Source: Microbacterium rhizosphaerae
GTDB taxonomy: Bacteria; Actinomycetota; Actinomycetes; Actinomycetales; Microbacteriaceae
DNA length: 64,000 nucleotides
Assembly: GCF_034120055.1 (NCBI RefSeq)
Contig: NZ_CP139368.1
Span: 2,728,001-2,792,000 of the forward strand
Direction of reading: 5' to 3'
Position 1 is the first letter of the stretch, and every line of letters begins with the position of its first letter. Both the position numbers and the translations under genes were made by a program. The notes below the pieces were generated by a model. It was not told the origin of the DNA, did no database searches, and saw only the letters and a list, made by a program, of their open reading frames with translations. Of the stretch, positions 1 through 8,640 are shown in pieces.

Positions 1-1590
1 CGCAAGATCCGGGCCACCCGCACGCGCGACGCCGACCTCGCATACCGCGACCCCGAGGACCTGCTCGCGGATCTGCGCGTGGTGCAGTCCTCACTCGCCG
101 CCGCCGGCGCGGCACGACAGGCCTACGGCCACCTGCAGCAGCTCATCTGGCAGGTCGAGACGTACGGGTTCCACCTCGCCGAGCTCGAGGTGCGCCAGCA
201 CTCGGCCGTGCACGCCAAGGTGCTCGCCGAGCTGGATGCGGGCGACCCGCCGAGCGCGCAGACCGAGGAGGTGCTCGAGGTCTTCCGCACGATCGCGGCG
301 CTGCAGCGCCGCTACGGCCCGCGCGCGGCCGGTCGGTACATCGTCTCGTTCACGCAGTCCGCCGACGACCTCGCGAACGTGCACCGCCTCGCCCGCCACG
401 CGGTCGGCGCCGACGGCACGCCGCCGGTCCTCGACGTCATCCCGCTGTTCGAGACGTTCGCCGACCTCCAGGCCGCACCCCGCATCCTCGCCGAGATCGT
501 GCAGCACCCCGAGTTCGCCGCGCGCCTGGATGCCACGGGCCGCCGGCTCGAAGTCATGCTCGGATACTCCGACTCGTCGAAGGACGTCGGGCCCGTCGCG
601 GCGAACCTCGCGCTGTACGTCGCGCAGGAGGCCATCTCGGCGTGGGCGCGTGCCGAGGGCATCGAGCTCACCCTCTTCCACGGCCGCGGCGGCGCCCTCG
701 GGCGCGGCGGCGGGCCGGCGAACAGCGCGATCCTCGCCCAGCCGCCGCACTCGGTCGACGGGCGCTTCAAGCTGACCGAGCAGGGCGAGGTCATCTTCGC
801 CCGCTACGGCGACCCCGCCATCGCGATGCGCCACATCGACCAGGTCGGAGCCGCGATCCTGCTCGCCTCATCGCCCGAGATCGAGCAGCGCAACAGCGCG
901 GCGGCCGAGCGCTACGCGGACGTCGCAGCGACGATGGATGCCGCCTCCCGCGACCGCTTCTTCGCGCTCGTGAAGGCGCCCGGCTTCGCGCCGTGGTTCG
1001 CCACGGTCACCCCGATGGAGGAGCTCGGCCTCCTCGCGCTCGGCTCACGGCCGGCGCGGCGCGGGCTGTCGGTCGAGTCCCTCGAGGATCTGCGCGCGAT
1101 CCCGTGGGTGTTCGCCTGGACGCAGGCGCGCATCAATCTCGCCGGCTGGTTCGGCCTGGGCACCGCCCTCGAGGCCGTCGGCGACCCGGAGCGCCTGAAG
1201 ACCGCGTATGCCGAGTGGCCGCTGTTCCGCACGATGATCGACAACGTGGCGATGAGCCTCGCGAAGGCCGACGCCCGCATCGCCCGCCGCTATCTCGACC
1301 TCGGCGACCGCGACGACCTCGCAGACCTCGTCATGGCGGAGATGTCACTCACCCGCGCGTGGGTGGAGCGGGTCACGGGCGCCGCAGACCTGCTGGAGAA
1401 CAAGCCGGTCCTGCAGCGTGCCGTCAAGCTGCGCAGCCCCTATGTGGACGCCCTCTCGCTGCTGCAGCTGCGCGCCCTGCGCGCGCTGCGCGATGCACCG
1501 TCGGATGCGCCCGAGCCGGATCCCGAACTGCAGCGACTGCTGCTGCTCTCGGTCTCGGGTGTCGCCGCGGGCCTGCAGAACACCGGCTGA
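1..1590 (+). CDS. ppc: Phosphoenolpyruvate carboxylase, C-terminal part (5' end outside window)
   Basis: The open frame runs in from the left edge, so only the last 529 residues are present (full-length family members are about 880-930). PEP carboxylase makes oxaloacetate from PEP and bicarbonate to refill the TCA cycle. Hallmarks visible: the GYSDSSKD motif near residues 188-195 of this part, the glycine-rich catalytic loop FHGRGGALGRGGGP near 226-239, GEVIFARYGD soon after, and the family C-terminus ending QNTG. Frame 1 is open from base 1 with no start codon needed; the first ATG/GTG inside is not the true start. It ends 23 bp before a convergent gene. Confidence 0.97.
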   Translation, partial: RKIRATRTRDADLAYRDPEDLLADLRVVQSSLAAAGAARQAYGHLQQLIWQVETYGFHLAELEVRQHSAVHAKVLAELDAGDPPSAQTEEVLEVFRTIAALQRRYGPRAAGRYIVSFTQSADDLANVHRLARHAVGADGTPPVLDVIPLFETFADLQAAPRILAEIVQHPEFAARLDATGRRLEVMLGYSDSSKDVGPVAANLALYVAQEAISAWARAEGIELTLFHGRGGALGRGGGPANSAILAQPPHSVDGRFKLTEQGEVIFARYGDPAIAMRHIDQVGAAILLASSPEIEQRNSAAAERYADVAATMDAASRDRFFALVKAPGFAPWFATVTPMEELGLLALGSRPARRGLSVESLEDLRAIPWVFAWTQARINLAGWFGLGTALEAVGDPERLKTAYAEWPLFRTMIDNVAMSLAKADARIARRYLDLGDRDDLADLVMAEMSLTRAWVERVTGAADLLENKPVLQRAVKLRSPYVDALSLLQLRALRALRDAPSDAPEPDPELQRLLLLSVSGVAAGLQNTG

Positions 1591-1613
1591 CCGCTGTGCC
1601 CGCGACCGCCGGA

Positions 1614-2213
1614 TCAGTCGATGCGCCGGTCGCCGGCGTGCCGGGCGAGGCTCGTGCCGTAGCGCTCGGTGAGCTGCACCATGAGGTCGGGCGTCTCGCG
1701 ATCGAGCCCGAAGACGTAGCCGGGGAAGTCGAGCTCGCGCTGCGCGGCCCAGATCTCCTCGTGCCGCTCAGCAGGCAGGACGAGTACGGGATCGCCGACC
1801 GCGACCCACCCGATCGGCACGACGCTGTCGGCGGGAAGCACCGTGCGCAGATGCACGACGGCGTTGATCCGCACCTCGCTGCGCTCGCCGATGCGAGCGC
1901 CGTTGAAGATCCGGGTCCCGGTGGCGAGGAACACCTCATCGGCGATCGTCGCACCGGAGATGCTCGCCATCGGACCCACGAGCACGTGATCGCCGATGTG
2001 CACGGCGTTCGCCGAGGTCGCACGGATGAGCGCGTTCTCCATCACGATCACGTACTCGCCGAGGGTGATCGGGCCGCCCTCGGACGTGATCACCGCCCCG
2101 TGCAGCACCTGGCATCCGGCGCCGATCGTGACGTCTCCGCTGATGACCGCGGTGGCGGCGATGACCGCGTCCGGGTGGATGCGGGGGCTGGACCCCACGT
2201 GCTCGAACTGCAT
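1614..2213 (-). CDS. Hexapeptide-repeat (gamma-carbonic-anhydrase-like) protein
   Basis: A 199-residue left-handed beta-helix protein. Hexapeptide turns ([LIV]-G-x4) run from about residue 15 to 135 (IGAGCQVLHG, IGDHVLVGP, IGERSEVRI), followed by a C-terminal helical tail. The fold is shared by gamma-class carbonic anhydrases and acyltransferases. Where gamma-carbonic anhydrases have GH and LHG carrying zinc-ligand histidines, this protein reads VGPMASISG, so two expected histidines are replaced and zinc catalysis is doubtful. A clear AGGAGG lies before the ATG. The substrate is not predictable from sequence. It is convergent with ppc. Confidence 0.8.
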   Translation of the reverse strand: MQFEHVGSSPRIHPDAVIAATAVISGDVTIGAGCQVLHGAVITSEGGPITLGEYVIVMENALIRATSANAVHIGDHVLVGPMASISGATIADEVFLATGTRIFNGARIGERSEVRINAVVHLRTVLPADSVVPIGWVAVGDPVLVLPAERHEEIWAAQRELDFPGYVFGLDRETPDLMVQLTERYGTSLARHAGDRRID

Positions 2214-2307
2214 CGTGCCTCCTGCTCGGGACGGTTCCGCCAGGCTACCCCCGCGGGCGCTCCGGCAGACGGAGCCCGGTCGACGCGCGACCCCGGCTCG
2301 GGGCGAC

Positions 2308-2679
2308 TCAGGACTCGGGCGCCGCGGTCATGCCTTCGTACAGGCCGAGCTCGTTGCCGTCGGGGTCTGCCACGATGGCCCACCAGCTCGTCTCGGTGAT
2401 CTGCCGCTTCTCGGCGACGACCGTGCCGCCGTTGGCCTTCGCGGCCGCGAGCGCGTCGTCGATGGAGTCGACCTCCACGTACGAGCGTGGCTGCGTGAAG
2501 TCGTCGTCGCGCTTCGTGAGTGCACCGCCCGAGATCTTGTTGGGCGCCTGCCACATGGGATAGCCCTCGAACCCGGGCGCCTCGGCGATCTGCCAGCCGA
2601 ACAGCGCGGAGTAGAACGAGCCCGAGGTCGCGAAGTCCGTCACCGGGATCTCGATGTGCGTGATATCACCGTGCGGCAT
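2308..2679 (-). CDS. VOC (glyoxalase/bleomycin-resistance fold) family protein
   Basis: A 123-residue single VOC module. It has the typical opening ITHIEIPVTDFATSGSFYSALFGW and the closing half-motif VADPDGNELGLYE near residues 103-115, which carries the usual metal-ligand glutamate. Members are metal-dependent lyases, dioxygenases or binding proteins; this subgroup (HIEIPV...SFYSALFGW) is usually annotated only as VOC family protein. The start ATG is preceded by GGAAGGATGA as ribosome-binding site. It stands alone between the hexapeptide gene and mfd on the same strand. Confidence 0.85.
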   Translation of the reverse strand: MPHGDITHIEIPVTDFATSGSFYSALFGWQIAEAPGFEGYPMWQAPNKISGGALTKRDDDFTQPRSYVEVDSIDDALAAAKANGGTVVAEKRQITETSWWAIVADPDGNELGLYEGMTAAPES

Positions 2680-2753
2680 GGTTCATCCTTCCGATCGGAT
2701 TCGGGTTGCGCCCAGTCTGACCCGACCCGCCGGCGTCCTCAAGACCCTCCGGA

Positions 2754-5700
2754 TCAGACGGATGCCGCGGCCTGCGGAACCGGCCACAGCTGATCGAGAA
2801 GCTGCGCGACCCACGCGATGAGCTCGGCATCGCCGAGCGCTTCGCCGTCGGCGGTCGGCAGCGGGACGACCACGGCCTCTCCCCCGGCCACGAGCTTCGC
2901 CTTCGGATACAGCCGCTGCAGGCGCACCCGCATCGAGTCCGCCAGGTTCGCGGGTGCGACGCGGAGGTTCGGTCCCATCGCCACGACGTCGGCGAGCCCC
3001 GCCCGGCCTGCCCGGCGACGCAGGCGCGCGACCGCGAGCAGGCCCTCCACCTCGGCCGGTGGCTCGCCGTAGCGGTCGCGCAGCTCGTCGACCACGAGGT
3101 CGATCGCATCCTCCTTGGCCGTGACGGATGCCGCCGCCGACAGCTTCTGGTACGCCTCGAGGCGCAGCCGCTCGCTGTCGATGTACTCCTCGGGGATGCG
3201 GGCCCGCACGGGCAGCTCGAGCCGCAGTTCGGTGGGGCCCTCGGCGTCCTCTCCGCGGAACGTCGCCACGGCCTCCCCGATCATGCGCAGGTACAGGTCG
3301 AAGCCGACGCCCGCGATGTGGCCGGCCTGCTCGGCGCCGAGCAGGTTGCCGGCTCCGCGGATCTCGAGGTCTTTGAGCGCGACCTGCATGCCGCTGCCGA
3401 GATCGTTGTTCACCGCGATCGTCTCGAGCCGGTCGGCCGCCGTCTCGGAGAGCGGCTTCTGCTCGTCGTACAGGAAGTACGCGTACGCCCGCTCGCGCCC
3501 GCGCCCCACGCGCCCGCGCAGCTGGTGCAGCTGCGACAATCCGTACTTGTCGGCACGGTCGATGATGATGGTGTTGGCGTTGGAGATGTCGAGACCGGTC
3601 TCGATGATCGTCGTGCAGACGAGCACGTCGGCGCGGCGCTCCCAGAAGTCGTCGACCACCCGTTCGAGCTGGTGCTCGCCCATCTGCCCGTGCGCGACGG
3701 CGATGCGCGCCTCGGGAACGAGCTCGGCCAAGTGCGCCGCGACCCGCTGGATCGACTGCACCCGGTTGTGCACGTAGAAGACCTGACCCTCGCGGAGGAG
3801 CTCGCGACGGATGGCGGCGGCGACCTGCTTGTCGGTGCGCGCCCCCACGTACGTGAGGATGGGGTGCCGGTCCTCGGGCGGCGTCTGCAGCGTCGACATC
3901 TCGCGGATGCCGGTCACCGCCATCTCGAGCGTGCGCGGGATGGGCGTCGCGCTCATGGCGAGGATGTCGACGTTGGTCTTGAGCTTCTTGAGCTGGTCCT
4001 TGTGCTCGACGCCGAACCGCTGCTCCTCGTCGATGATCATGAGCCCGAGGTCTTTGAAGAGGACCTTCTCGGTGAGGATGCGGTGCGTGCCGATGACCAT
4101 GTCGACCGACCCGTCCGTGAGGCCCTCGATCGTCTCTCGCGCCTGCTTGTCGGACTGGAATCGCGACAGCGGCCGCACCTTCACGGGGAATCCGGCGAAC
4201 CGCTCGGCGAACGTCTCGAGATGCTGCTTCACGAGGAGGGTCGTCGGCACGAGCATCGCGACCTGCTTGCCGTCCTGGATGGCCTTGAACGCCGCGCGCA
4301 CCGCGACCTCGGTCTTGCCGAATCCGACGTCTCCGGACAGGAGCCGGTCCATCGGGATCGGCTTCTCCATGTCGGCCTTGATCTCGTCGATCGTCTGCAG
4401 CTGGTCGGGGGTCTCGGCGAACGGAAACGCCTCCTCGAGTTCGCGCTGCCACGGCGTATCCGGTCCGAAGGCGTGCCCCTTCGCCGCCATGCGCGCGGAG
4501 TACAGCTTGACGAGCTCCACGGCGATGTCGCGCACCGCCTTGCGGGCACGGCCCTTGGCGGCCGCCCAGTCGCTGCCGCCCATCTTCGACAGCGTGGGCG
4601 CCTCGCCGCCGATGTACTTGGAGAGCAGGTCCAGCTGATCGGTCGGCACGTAGAGCTTGTCGCCCGGGTGACCGCGCTTGCTCGGCGCATACTCGAGCAC
4701 CAGGTATTCGCGCGTGCTCTTGACCGGGTTGCGACCGCCGCTGGACACCTGCCGCTGCGTCAGCTCGACGAACCGGCCGATGCCGTGGGTCGAGTGCACC
4801 ACGTAGTCGCCGGCCTTCAGCTGCAGGGGGTCGACGACGTTGCGCCGCCGCGACGCCAGCTTCTTCACGACGCGGCCGTCGGCGCTGATGGTGCGGCCGT
4901 AGAACTCGGACTCGGTGAGGACGGCGAGCTTGGCACCGTCGGCTTCGAACCCGCGCTCGAGCTCCGCGACGACCACGTGCGCGACACCCGGCTCGAGCGG
5001 CGTCTCGACGGCGTCGACGCGGCGCGCGGCGATCCCCCGCTCCGCGAGCACGTCGCGCGCTCGATCGGCCAGTCCCGCCCCGGATGCCGCCACCACGACG
5101 GCCCAGCCCGCGGTCAGCAGCTCCCCGACGTGCGCCGTCGCGCCGTCGACGTTCCCCTGGAACGAGGGGACGGAGGCGGCCCGGATGCGGAACTCGTCGT
5201 CGGGCTCCGCCTCGTCGATCTCCGCGGCGATGTCCGCCGCGCCCGAATCGAATGCGCTGAGGGTCCACCACACGCCGCCGCGGCTGTGGGCGGCCTCCCG
5301 CAGCTCGGACAGCGACACGAAGTCGCCGGCGCCGAGATCGACCGGCGCCGCGGCGCCCCCGGTCGCCGCGCTCCACGCCGCATCCAGGAACTCCCGGTTG
5401 GTCTCGGCGAGGATCGTCGCTCGCGCCACGGAGCGTTCCGGGTCCACGAGAGTCACGGCGACGCCCTCGGGCAGATAGTCGGCCAGGGTCACCACATCCT
5501 CGACGAGCACCGGCGTGAGCGACTCCATGCCCTCCACCGGAATGCCCTCGGCCATGCGCTCCAGCATCCCCGCGAGTCCCGGAAGGTCGGGCATGAGCGC
5601 CCTCGCCCGCGCGCGCACCTCGTCGGTCAGCAGCAGCTCGCGCGCGGCCTGCAGCTCGACCTCGCGCACCTCGCCCGGGAGGCTGCGCTGGTCGGCGACC

Positions 5701-6341
5701 GAGAACGCGCGGATCTGGTCCACCTCATCGCCGAAGAACTCCACCCGCGACGGGTGGTCGGCGGTCGGCGGGAAGATGTCGAGGATGCCGCCGCGCACCG
5801 CGAACTCGCCGCGCCGCGACACCATGTCGACCCGGTGGTAGGCGCGGGCGACCAGGTCTGCGATCACGGCGTCCAGGTCGTGGCCGCGCGCGCCGACGAC
5901 GAGCCGGACCGGCGCCAGTGCCGTGAGACCGGCCGCGAGCGGCTGCAGCGCCCCGCGGACGGATGCCGTCACGACCAGGGGCACGGAGCCGTCCCACTCG
6001 TGCACGCGTCGCAGCACGTCGAGCCGGCGCCCGACGGTCTCGGGACTGGGGCTCAGCCGCTCGTGCGGCAGCGTCTCCCATGCCGGGAAGTGCACGACAT
6101 CGGCACCCGGCATGAGCGCCTGCAGCGCCGCGCCGAGCGTTTCCGCGCGGCGGCCGGTGGGTGAGATGGCGAGCAGGATGCCGGGCCTGCCGGCGTCGCG
6201 CCGCTTCCCGACGAGCGTCGCCAGCAGCGGCGCATCGAGCCCGTCGACGAGCGAGACGTCGGCATCGATGGATGCGACGGCACCCGCCTCGCGGAACGTC
6301 GACGACGATGCGAGGGCGCGCGCGATCCCGGGAACTGTCAC
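2754..6341 (-). CDS. mfd: Transcription-repair coupling factor Mfd
   Basis: A 1195-residue ATP-driven DNA translocase that removes RNA polymerase stalled at lesions and recruits UvrA, of normal length for the family. Domains in order: UvrB-like N-terminal module (about 1-350), the RNA-polymerase-interacting CarD-like domain beginning LKAGDYVVHSTHGIGRFVEL near 508, the RecG-type helicase with Walker A GDVGFGKTE near 670 and the DEEQ Walker B near 772, helicase motif VI QLRGRVGRG, and the C-terminal D7 regulatory domain. The GTG start at 6341 is chosen because TAGGAT (minus strand) lies 6 nt upstream, giving a leaderless transcript. It is divergent from the 6426 gene. Confidence 0.97.
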   Translation of the reverse strand: MTVPGIARALASSSTFREAGAVASIDADVSLVDGLDAPLLATLVGKRRDAGRPGILLAISPTGRRAETLGAALQALMPGADVVHFPAWETLPHERLSPSPETVGRRLDVLRRVHEWDGSVPLVVTASVRGALQPLAAGLTALAPVRLVVGARGHDLDAVIADLVARAYHRVDMVSRRGEFAVRGGILDIFPPTADHPSRVEFFGDEVDQIRAFSVADQRSLPGEVREVELQAARELLLTDEVRARARALMPDLPGLAGMLERMAEGIPVEGMESLTPVLVEDVVTLADYLPEGVAVTLVDPERSVARATILAETNREFLDAAWSAATGGAAAPVDLGAGDFVSLSELREAAHSRGGVWWTLSAFDSGAADIAAEIDEAEPDDEFRIRAASVPSFQGNVDGATAHVGELLTAGWAVVVAASGAGLADRARDVLAERGIAARRVDAVETPLEPGVAHVVVAELERGFEADGAKLAVLTESEFYGRTISADGRVVKKLASRRRNVVDPLQLKAGDYVVHSTHGIGRFVELTQRQVSSGGRNPVKSTREYLVLEYAPSKRGHPGDKLYVPTDQLDLLSKYIGGEAPTLSKMGGSDWAAAKGRARKAVRDIAVELVKLYSARMAAKGHAFGPDTPWQRELEEAFPFAETPDQLQTIDEIKADMEKPIPMDRLLSGDVGFGKTEVAVRAAFKAIQDGKQVAMLVPTTLLVKQHLETFAERFAGFPVKVRPLSRFQSDKQARETIEGLTDGSVDMVIGTHRILTEKVLFKDLGLMIIDEEQRFGVEHKDQLKKLKTNVDILAMSATPIPRTLEMAVTGIREMSTLQTPPEDRHPILTYVGARTDKQVAAAIRRELLREGQVFYVHNRVQSIQRVAAHLAELVPEARIAVAHGQMGEHQLERVVDDFWERRADVLVCTTIIETGLDISNANTIIIDRADKYGLSQLHQLRGRVGRGRERAYAYFLYDEQKPLSETAADRLETIAVNNDLGSGMQVALKDLEIRGAGNLLGAEQAGHIAGVGFDLYLRMIGEAVATFRGEDAEGPTELRLELPVRARIPEEYIDSERLRLEAYQKLSAAASVTAKEDAIDLVVDELRDRYGEPPAEVEGLLAVARLRRRAGRAGLADVVAMGPNLRVAPANLADSMRVRLQRLYPKAKLVAGGEAVVVPLPTADGEALGDAELIAWVAQLLDQLWPVPQAAASV

Positions 6342-6347
6342 CGGACA

Positions 6348-6353
6348 ATCCTA
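6348..6353 (-). promoter_or_regulatory. -10 element of a leaderless mfd promoter
   Basis: TAGGAT on the minus strand, 6 nt before the mfd GTG. This is the actinobacterial TANNNT -10 at the spacing that places +1 on the start codon. Confidence 0.6.
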
Positions 6354-6413
6354 CGTTCCGGCCCCGACACGCAGGCCGCGCGGGAGCCACGCGCTGCGCC
6401 GTCGTCCGCGCCG

Positions 6414-6419
6414 TAGGCT
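6414..6419 (+). promoter_or_regulatory. -10 element of a leaderless promoter
   Basis: TAGGCT followed by 6 nt and the GTG at 6426. No Shine-Dalgarno sequence is visible, so the transcript is probably leaderless. Confidence 0.6.
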
Positions 6420-6425
6420 GGGCGC

Positions 6426-7004
6426 GTGACCGATGAGGGACCCGACGCACCGCCGCCCGCCCCGCAACCCGTTCCGATGCCGTATCCGAACACGCGACAG
6501 CCCGTCTACGGGCAACCGCCCGCGGACGCCTACGGGAGGCCGTTCGCCGCACCGTACACGGCACCGCCGGCGCCCGGTTACCGGCCCCGGCAGCCCCGGC
6601 CCGCAGGTTCGCGGACCCTGGGCGCCGTGGCGTTCATCCTGTCGCTTCTCGCCGCGGTCGTGGCACCGATCGTCGCGTCCTTCGCGGGGTGGGGCATCGG
6701 CGCCGGCGTCGGCGCGCAGCAGCTGAGCGCCCTCTCCGAGACGAACGCCTCGACGTCGGCGATGCTTGCGGCCCTCACCCCCGTCCGGGGCGAGGTGCTC
6801 GTCGCAGAGATCGCGTTCTGGGCGGGAATGATCCTCGGCATCTGGGCCATCGTCCAGGGCATCGTCGCGATCGCGACGCGGCGCGGCCGAGGGTTCGGCA
6901 TCGCCGCGGTCATCGTCGCGGCCATCGGGCCTTTCGCCTACTTCGTCCTGCTGCTGATCTTCCTGGGCCTGGGTGCGGCGGGAGCGGTTCCCCCGAACGC
7001 CTGA
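6426..7004 (+). CDS. DUF4190-like membrane protein with proline-rich N-terminus
   Basis: A 192-residue protein. The first ~55 residues are rich in proline, tyrosine and glutamine (PYPNTRQPVYGQPP type), a cytoplasmic tail common in actinobacterial small membrane proteins. Then come three hydrophobic segments at about 60-85, 120-145 and 155-180, with an alanine/serine-rich loop between the first two. The arrangement resembles DUF4190 proteins, whose function is unknown. The GTG start is preceded by TAGGCT 6 nt upstream. It is divergent from mfd and convergent with pth. Confidence 0.75.
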   Translation: MTDEGPDAPPPAPQPVPMPYPNTRQPVYGQPPADAYGRPFAAPYTAPPAPGYRPRQPRPAGSRTLGAVAFILSLLAAVVAPIVASFAGWGIGAGVGAQQLSALSETNASTSAMLAALTPVRGEVLVAEIAFWAGMILGIWAIVQGIVAIATRRGRGFGIAAVIVAAIGPFAYFVLLLIFLGLGAAGAVPPNA

Positions 7005-7020
7005 TCCGGGCGCCGGGCCA

Positions 7021-7605
7021 TCAGGCGCGCGGGGCGTGGTGCTTCTGCTGGGCCGCGACGAGGCCGTCGCCGATCAGCAGCTCGACGGCATCCGCCGCAT
7101 CAGAGAGCAGGAGCGGCAGCTGCTTGCGATCGGCCGCGCTGAACGGGTCCAGCACCCAGTCCGCCGGGTCCTGCCGGCCGGGAGGGCGCCCGATGCCGAC
7201 GCGCACGCGCGGGAAATCGGCCGTGCCGAGAGCCTTCGCCACGTCGCGCACCCCGTTGTGGCCGCCGTGACCGCCGCCGACCTTGAGCTTGACGGTGTCG
7301 AACGGGATGTCGAGTTCGTCGTGCACCACCACGATGTGCTCGGCATCCACGCCGTAGTACTTCGCGAGCGCGGAGACCGGGCCGCCGGAGACGTTCATGT
7401 ACGAGTTCGGCTTCGCGAGCACGATCTTCACCGCCCCCGGCCGCAGCCACGTCTCCGCGACACGCGCGTTCGCCTTGTGCGACGAGAACCGCTCGCGGCG
7501 GCGCTCAGCCAGTTCGTCGACGACCAGCTGGCCCACGTTGTGCCGGGTCAGCTCGTACTGCGGCCCGGGGTTGCCGAGCCCGACCACCAGCCAGGTCTGC
7601 ACCAT
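7021..7605 (-). CDS. pth: Peptidyl-tRNA hydrolase
   Basis: A 194-residue enzyme that hydrolyses peptidyl-tRNA dropped from ribosomes. The family signature is intact: [28 protein letters not shown] with catalytic His in TRHNVG near residue 22, [10 protein letters not shown] around 65-75, and [10 protein letters not shown] with the catalytic Asp near 97. [11 protein letters not shown] follows near 113. It lies downstream of the L25 gene on the same strand, an arrangement conserved in many bacteria, and AGAAGGATG precedes the ATG. A perfect 10-bp hairpin lies between the two genes. Confidence 0.97.
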   Translation of the reverse strand: MVQTWLVVGLGNPGPQYELTRHNVGQLVVDELAERRRERFSSHKANARVAETWLRPGAVKIVLAKPNSYMNVSGGPVSALAKYYGVDAEHIVVVHDELDIPFDTVKLKVGGGHGGHNGVRDVAKALGTADFPRVRVGIGRPPGRQDPADWVLDPFSAADRKQLPLLLSDAADAVELLIGDGLVAAQQKHHAPRA

Positions 7606-7627
7606 GGATCACATCCTTCTGCACTGA

Positions 7628-7657
7628 GAAGAGGGGGCGCATCCGCACCCCCTCTTC
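7628..7657 (-). terminator. 10-bp perfect hairpin between L25 gene and pth
   Basis: Arms GAAGAGGGGG (7628-7637) and CCCCCTCTTC (7648-7657) enclose a 10-nt loop. There is no T-run after it on the minus strand, and it ends about 22 nt before the pth start codon. It could be an inefficient terminator or processing site that sets the L25:Pth ratio. Confidence 0.55.
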
Positions 7658-7673
7658 CGACGTTCTGCGAGGA

Positions 7674-8306
7674 TCAGGCCTCGGTCGAGCCCTCGGCGGC
7701 CTCTTCCGACTGCTCCTCGGCGACCGCGGCATCGGCGGCGGCGATCTCCTCCTCCGCGGCGATGCCTGCCGCGGGGATGCTGACCGCGACGACGAGGGTC
7801 TCCGGGTCGGCCTGGAGCGACGCGCCCTTCGGGAGCTGCAGGTCGGCCGCGGTGATGTGCGTGCCGTCCTCGAGGCCCTCCACGGAGACCTCGATGTTCT
7901 CCGGGATGTGGGTCGCCTCGACCTCGAGCGTGATGGAGGTGGCGTCGAGGTTCACGATCGTGCCCGGGGCGGGCTCGCCGGTGACGACGATGGGCACCTG
8001 CACCTGGATCTTCTCGCCCTTCTTCACGACGAGGAGGTCGATGTGCTCGATGATCTGGTGCACCGGGTCCTTCTGCACGTCCTTGACGAGCGTGAGGAGG
8101 TGCTTGCCCTCGACGTCGAGCTCGAGCACCGCGTTCGCGTGACGCACGATGAGCGAGACCTGGTGGCCGGGCAGGGCGACGTGCACGGGGTCGGTGCCGT
8201 GACCGTAGATGACGGCGGGGATCTTGCCCGCGGCGCGCAGGCGACGGGCGAAGCCCTTGCCGAAGCTGTCGCGCAGCTCCGCGTGGACCTTGGTGTCTTC
8301 CGACAT
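7674..8306 (-). CDS. rplY: 50S ribosomal protein L25/general stress protein Ctc
   Basis: A 210-residue long-form L25 (CTC type) that binds 5S rRNA. The N-terminal L25 domain covers about residues 1-95 (LRDSFGKGFARRLRAAGKIPAVIYGHG, then DLLVVKKGEKIQVQVPI at its end). The C-terminal TL5/Ctc beta domain follows (GTIVNLDATSITLEVEATHIPENIEVSVEGLEDG). The last ~30 residues are an acidic Ala/Glu tail typical of actinobacterial members. AGGAGAATCACC gives a good ribosome-binding site. The next gene downstream is pth. Confidence 0.95.
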   Translation of the reverse strand: MSEDTKVHAELRDSFGKGFARRLRAAGKIPAVIYGHGTDPVHVALPGHQVSLIVRHANAVLELDVEGKHLLTLVKDVQKDPVHQIIEHIDLLVVKKGEKIQVQVPIVVTGEPAPGTIVNLDATSITLEVEATHIPENIEVSVEGLEDGTHITAADLQLPKGASLQADPETLVVAVSIPAAGIAAEEEIAAADAAVAEEQSEEAAEGSTEA

Positions 8307-8511
8307 GGTGATTCTCCTAAAGCGGGCATGCAGCCCTGACGATGGTCTGTTCTCGACTCGAACGCGTGCGCGTGAGGAAAGCTGCTGCCTGCTCCACCGC
8401 GTCGATCACGGACGCCGCGCAGCGCGCAGCATCCCTCGCCGAAGTACGGGAATCGAGTCTACCAGTGCGACCGCTACGATGAAGACGCACCGATCCCGCA
8501 CAGGAGGCATG

Positions 8512-8640
8512 ATGACCATCGACAGCCAGACCCTCAGCGACGGCATCCTGGCCCTCATCGGCCTCATCGCCGCCATCGGGCTCGTCGGCACCGTCCTCGC
8601 GTTCTGGACGATGGGGCGCGCGGCCTACCGCAAGGACTGA
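8512..8640 (+). CDS. Small single-pass membrane peptide (42 aa)
   Basis: A 42-residue ORF beginning MTIDSQTLSDG, followed by one hydrophobic helix (about 12-33, LALIGLIAAIGLVGTVLAFWTM) and a basic tail RAAYRKD, so the N-terminus is predicted outside. Two ATGs are adjacent (8509 and 8512). AGGAGG at 8502-8507 leaves 1 nt before the first but 4 nt before the second, so 8512 is preferred. Its TGA (8638-8640) directly abuts the stop codon of livF on the other strand, with no intergenic base. No function is recognised. Confidence 0.6.
   Translation: MTIDSQTLSDGILALIGLIAAIGLVGTVLAFWTMGRAAYRKD

Noticed and set aside
3318..6164. Very long open frame on the plus strand opposite mfd
   Set aside because: An antisense shadow of a GC-rich gene: Arg/His/Val/Asp-rich, no domain, no ribosome site, and mfd is unmistakable on the other strand. 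Similar shadows opposite metG, livK, the histidine kinase and prs were dropped for the same reason.
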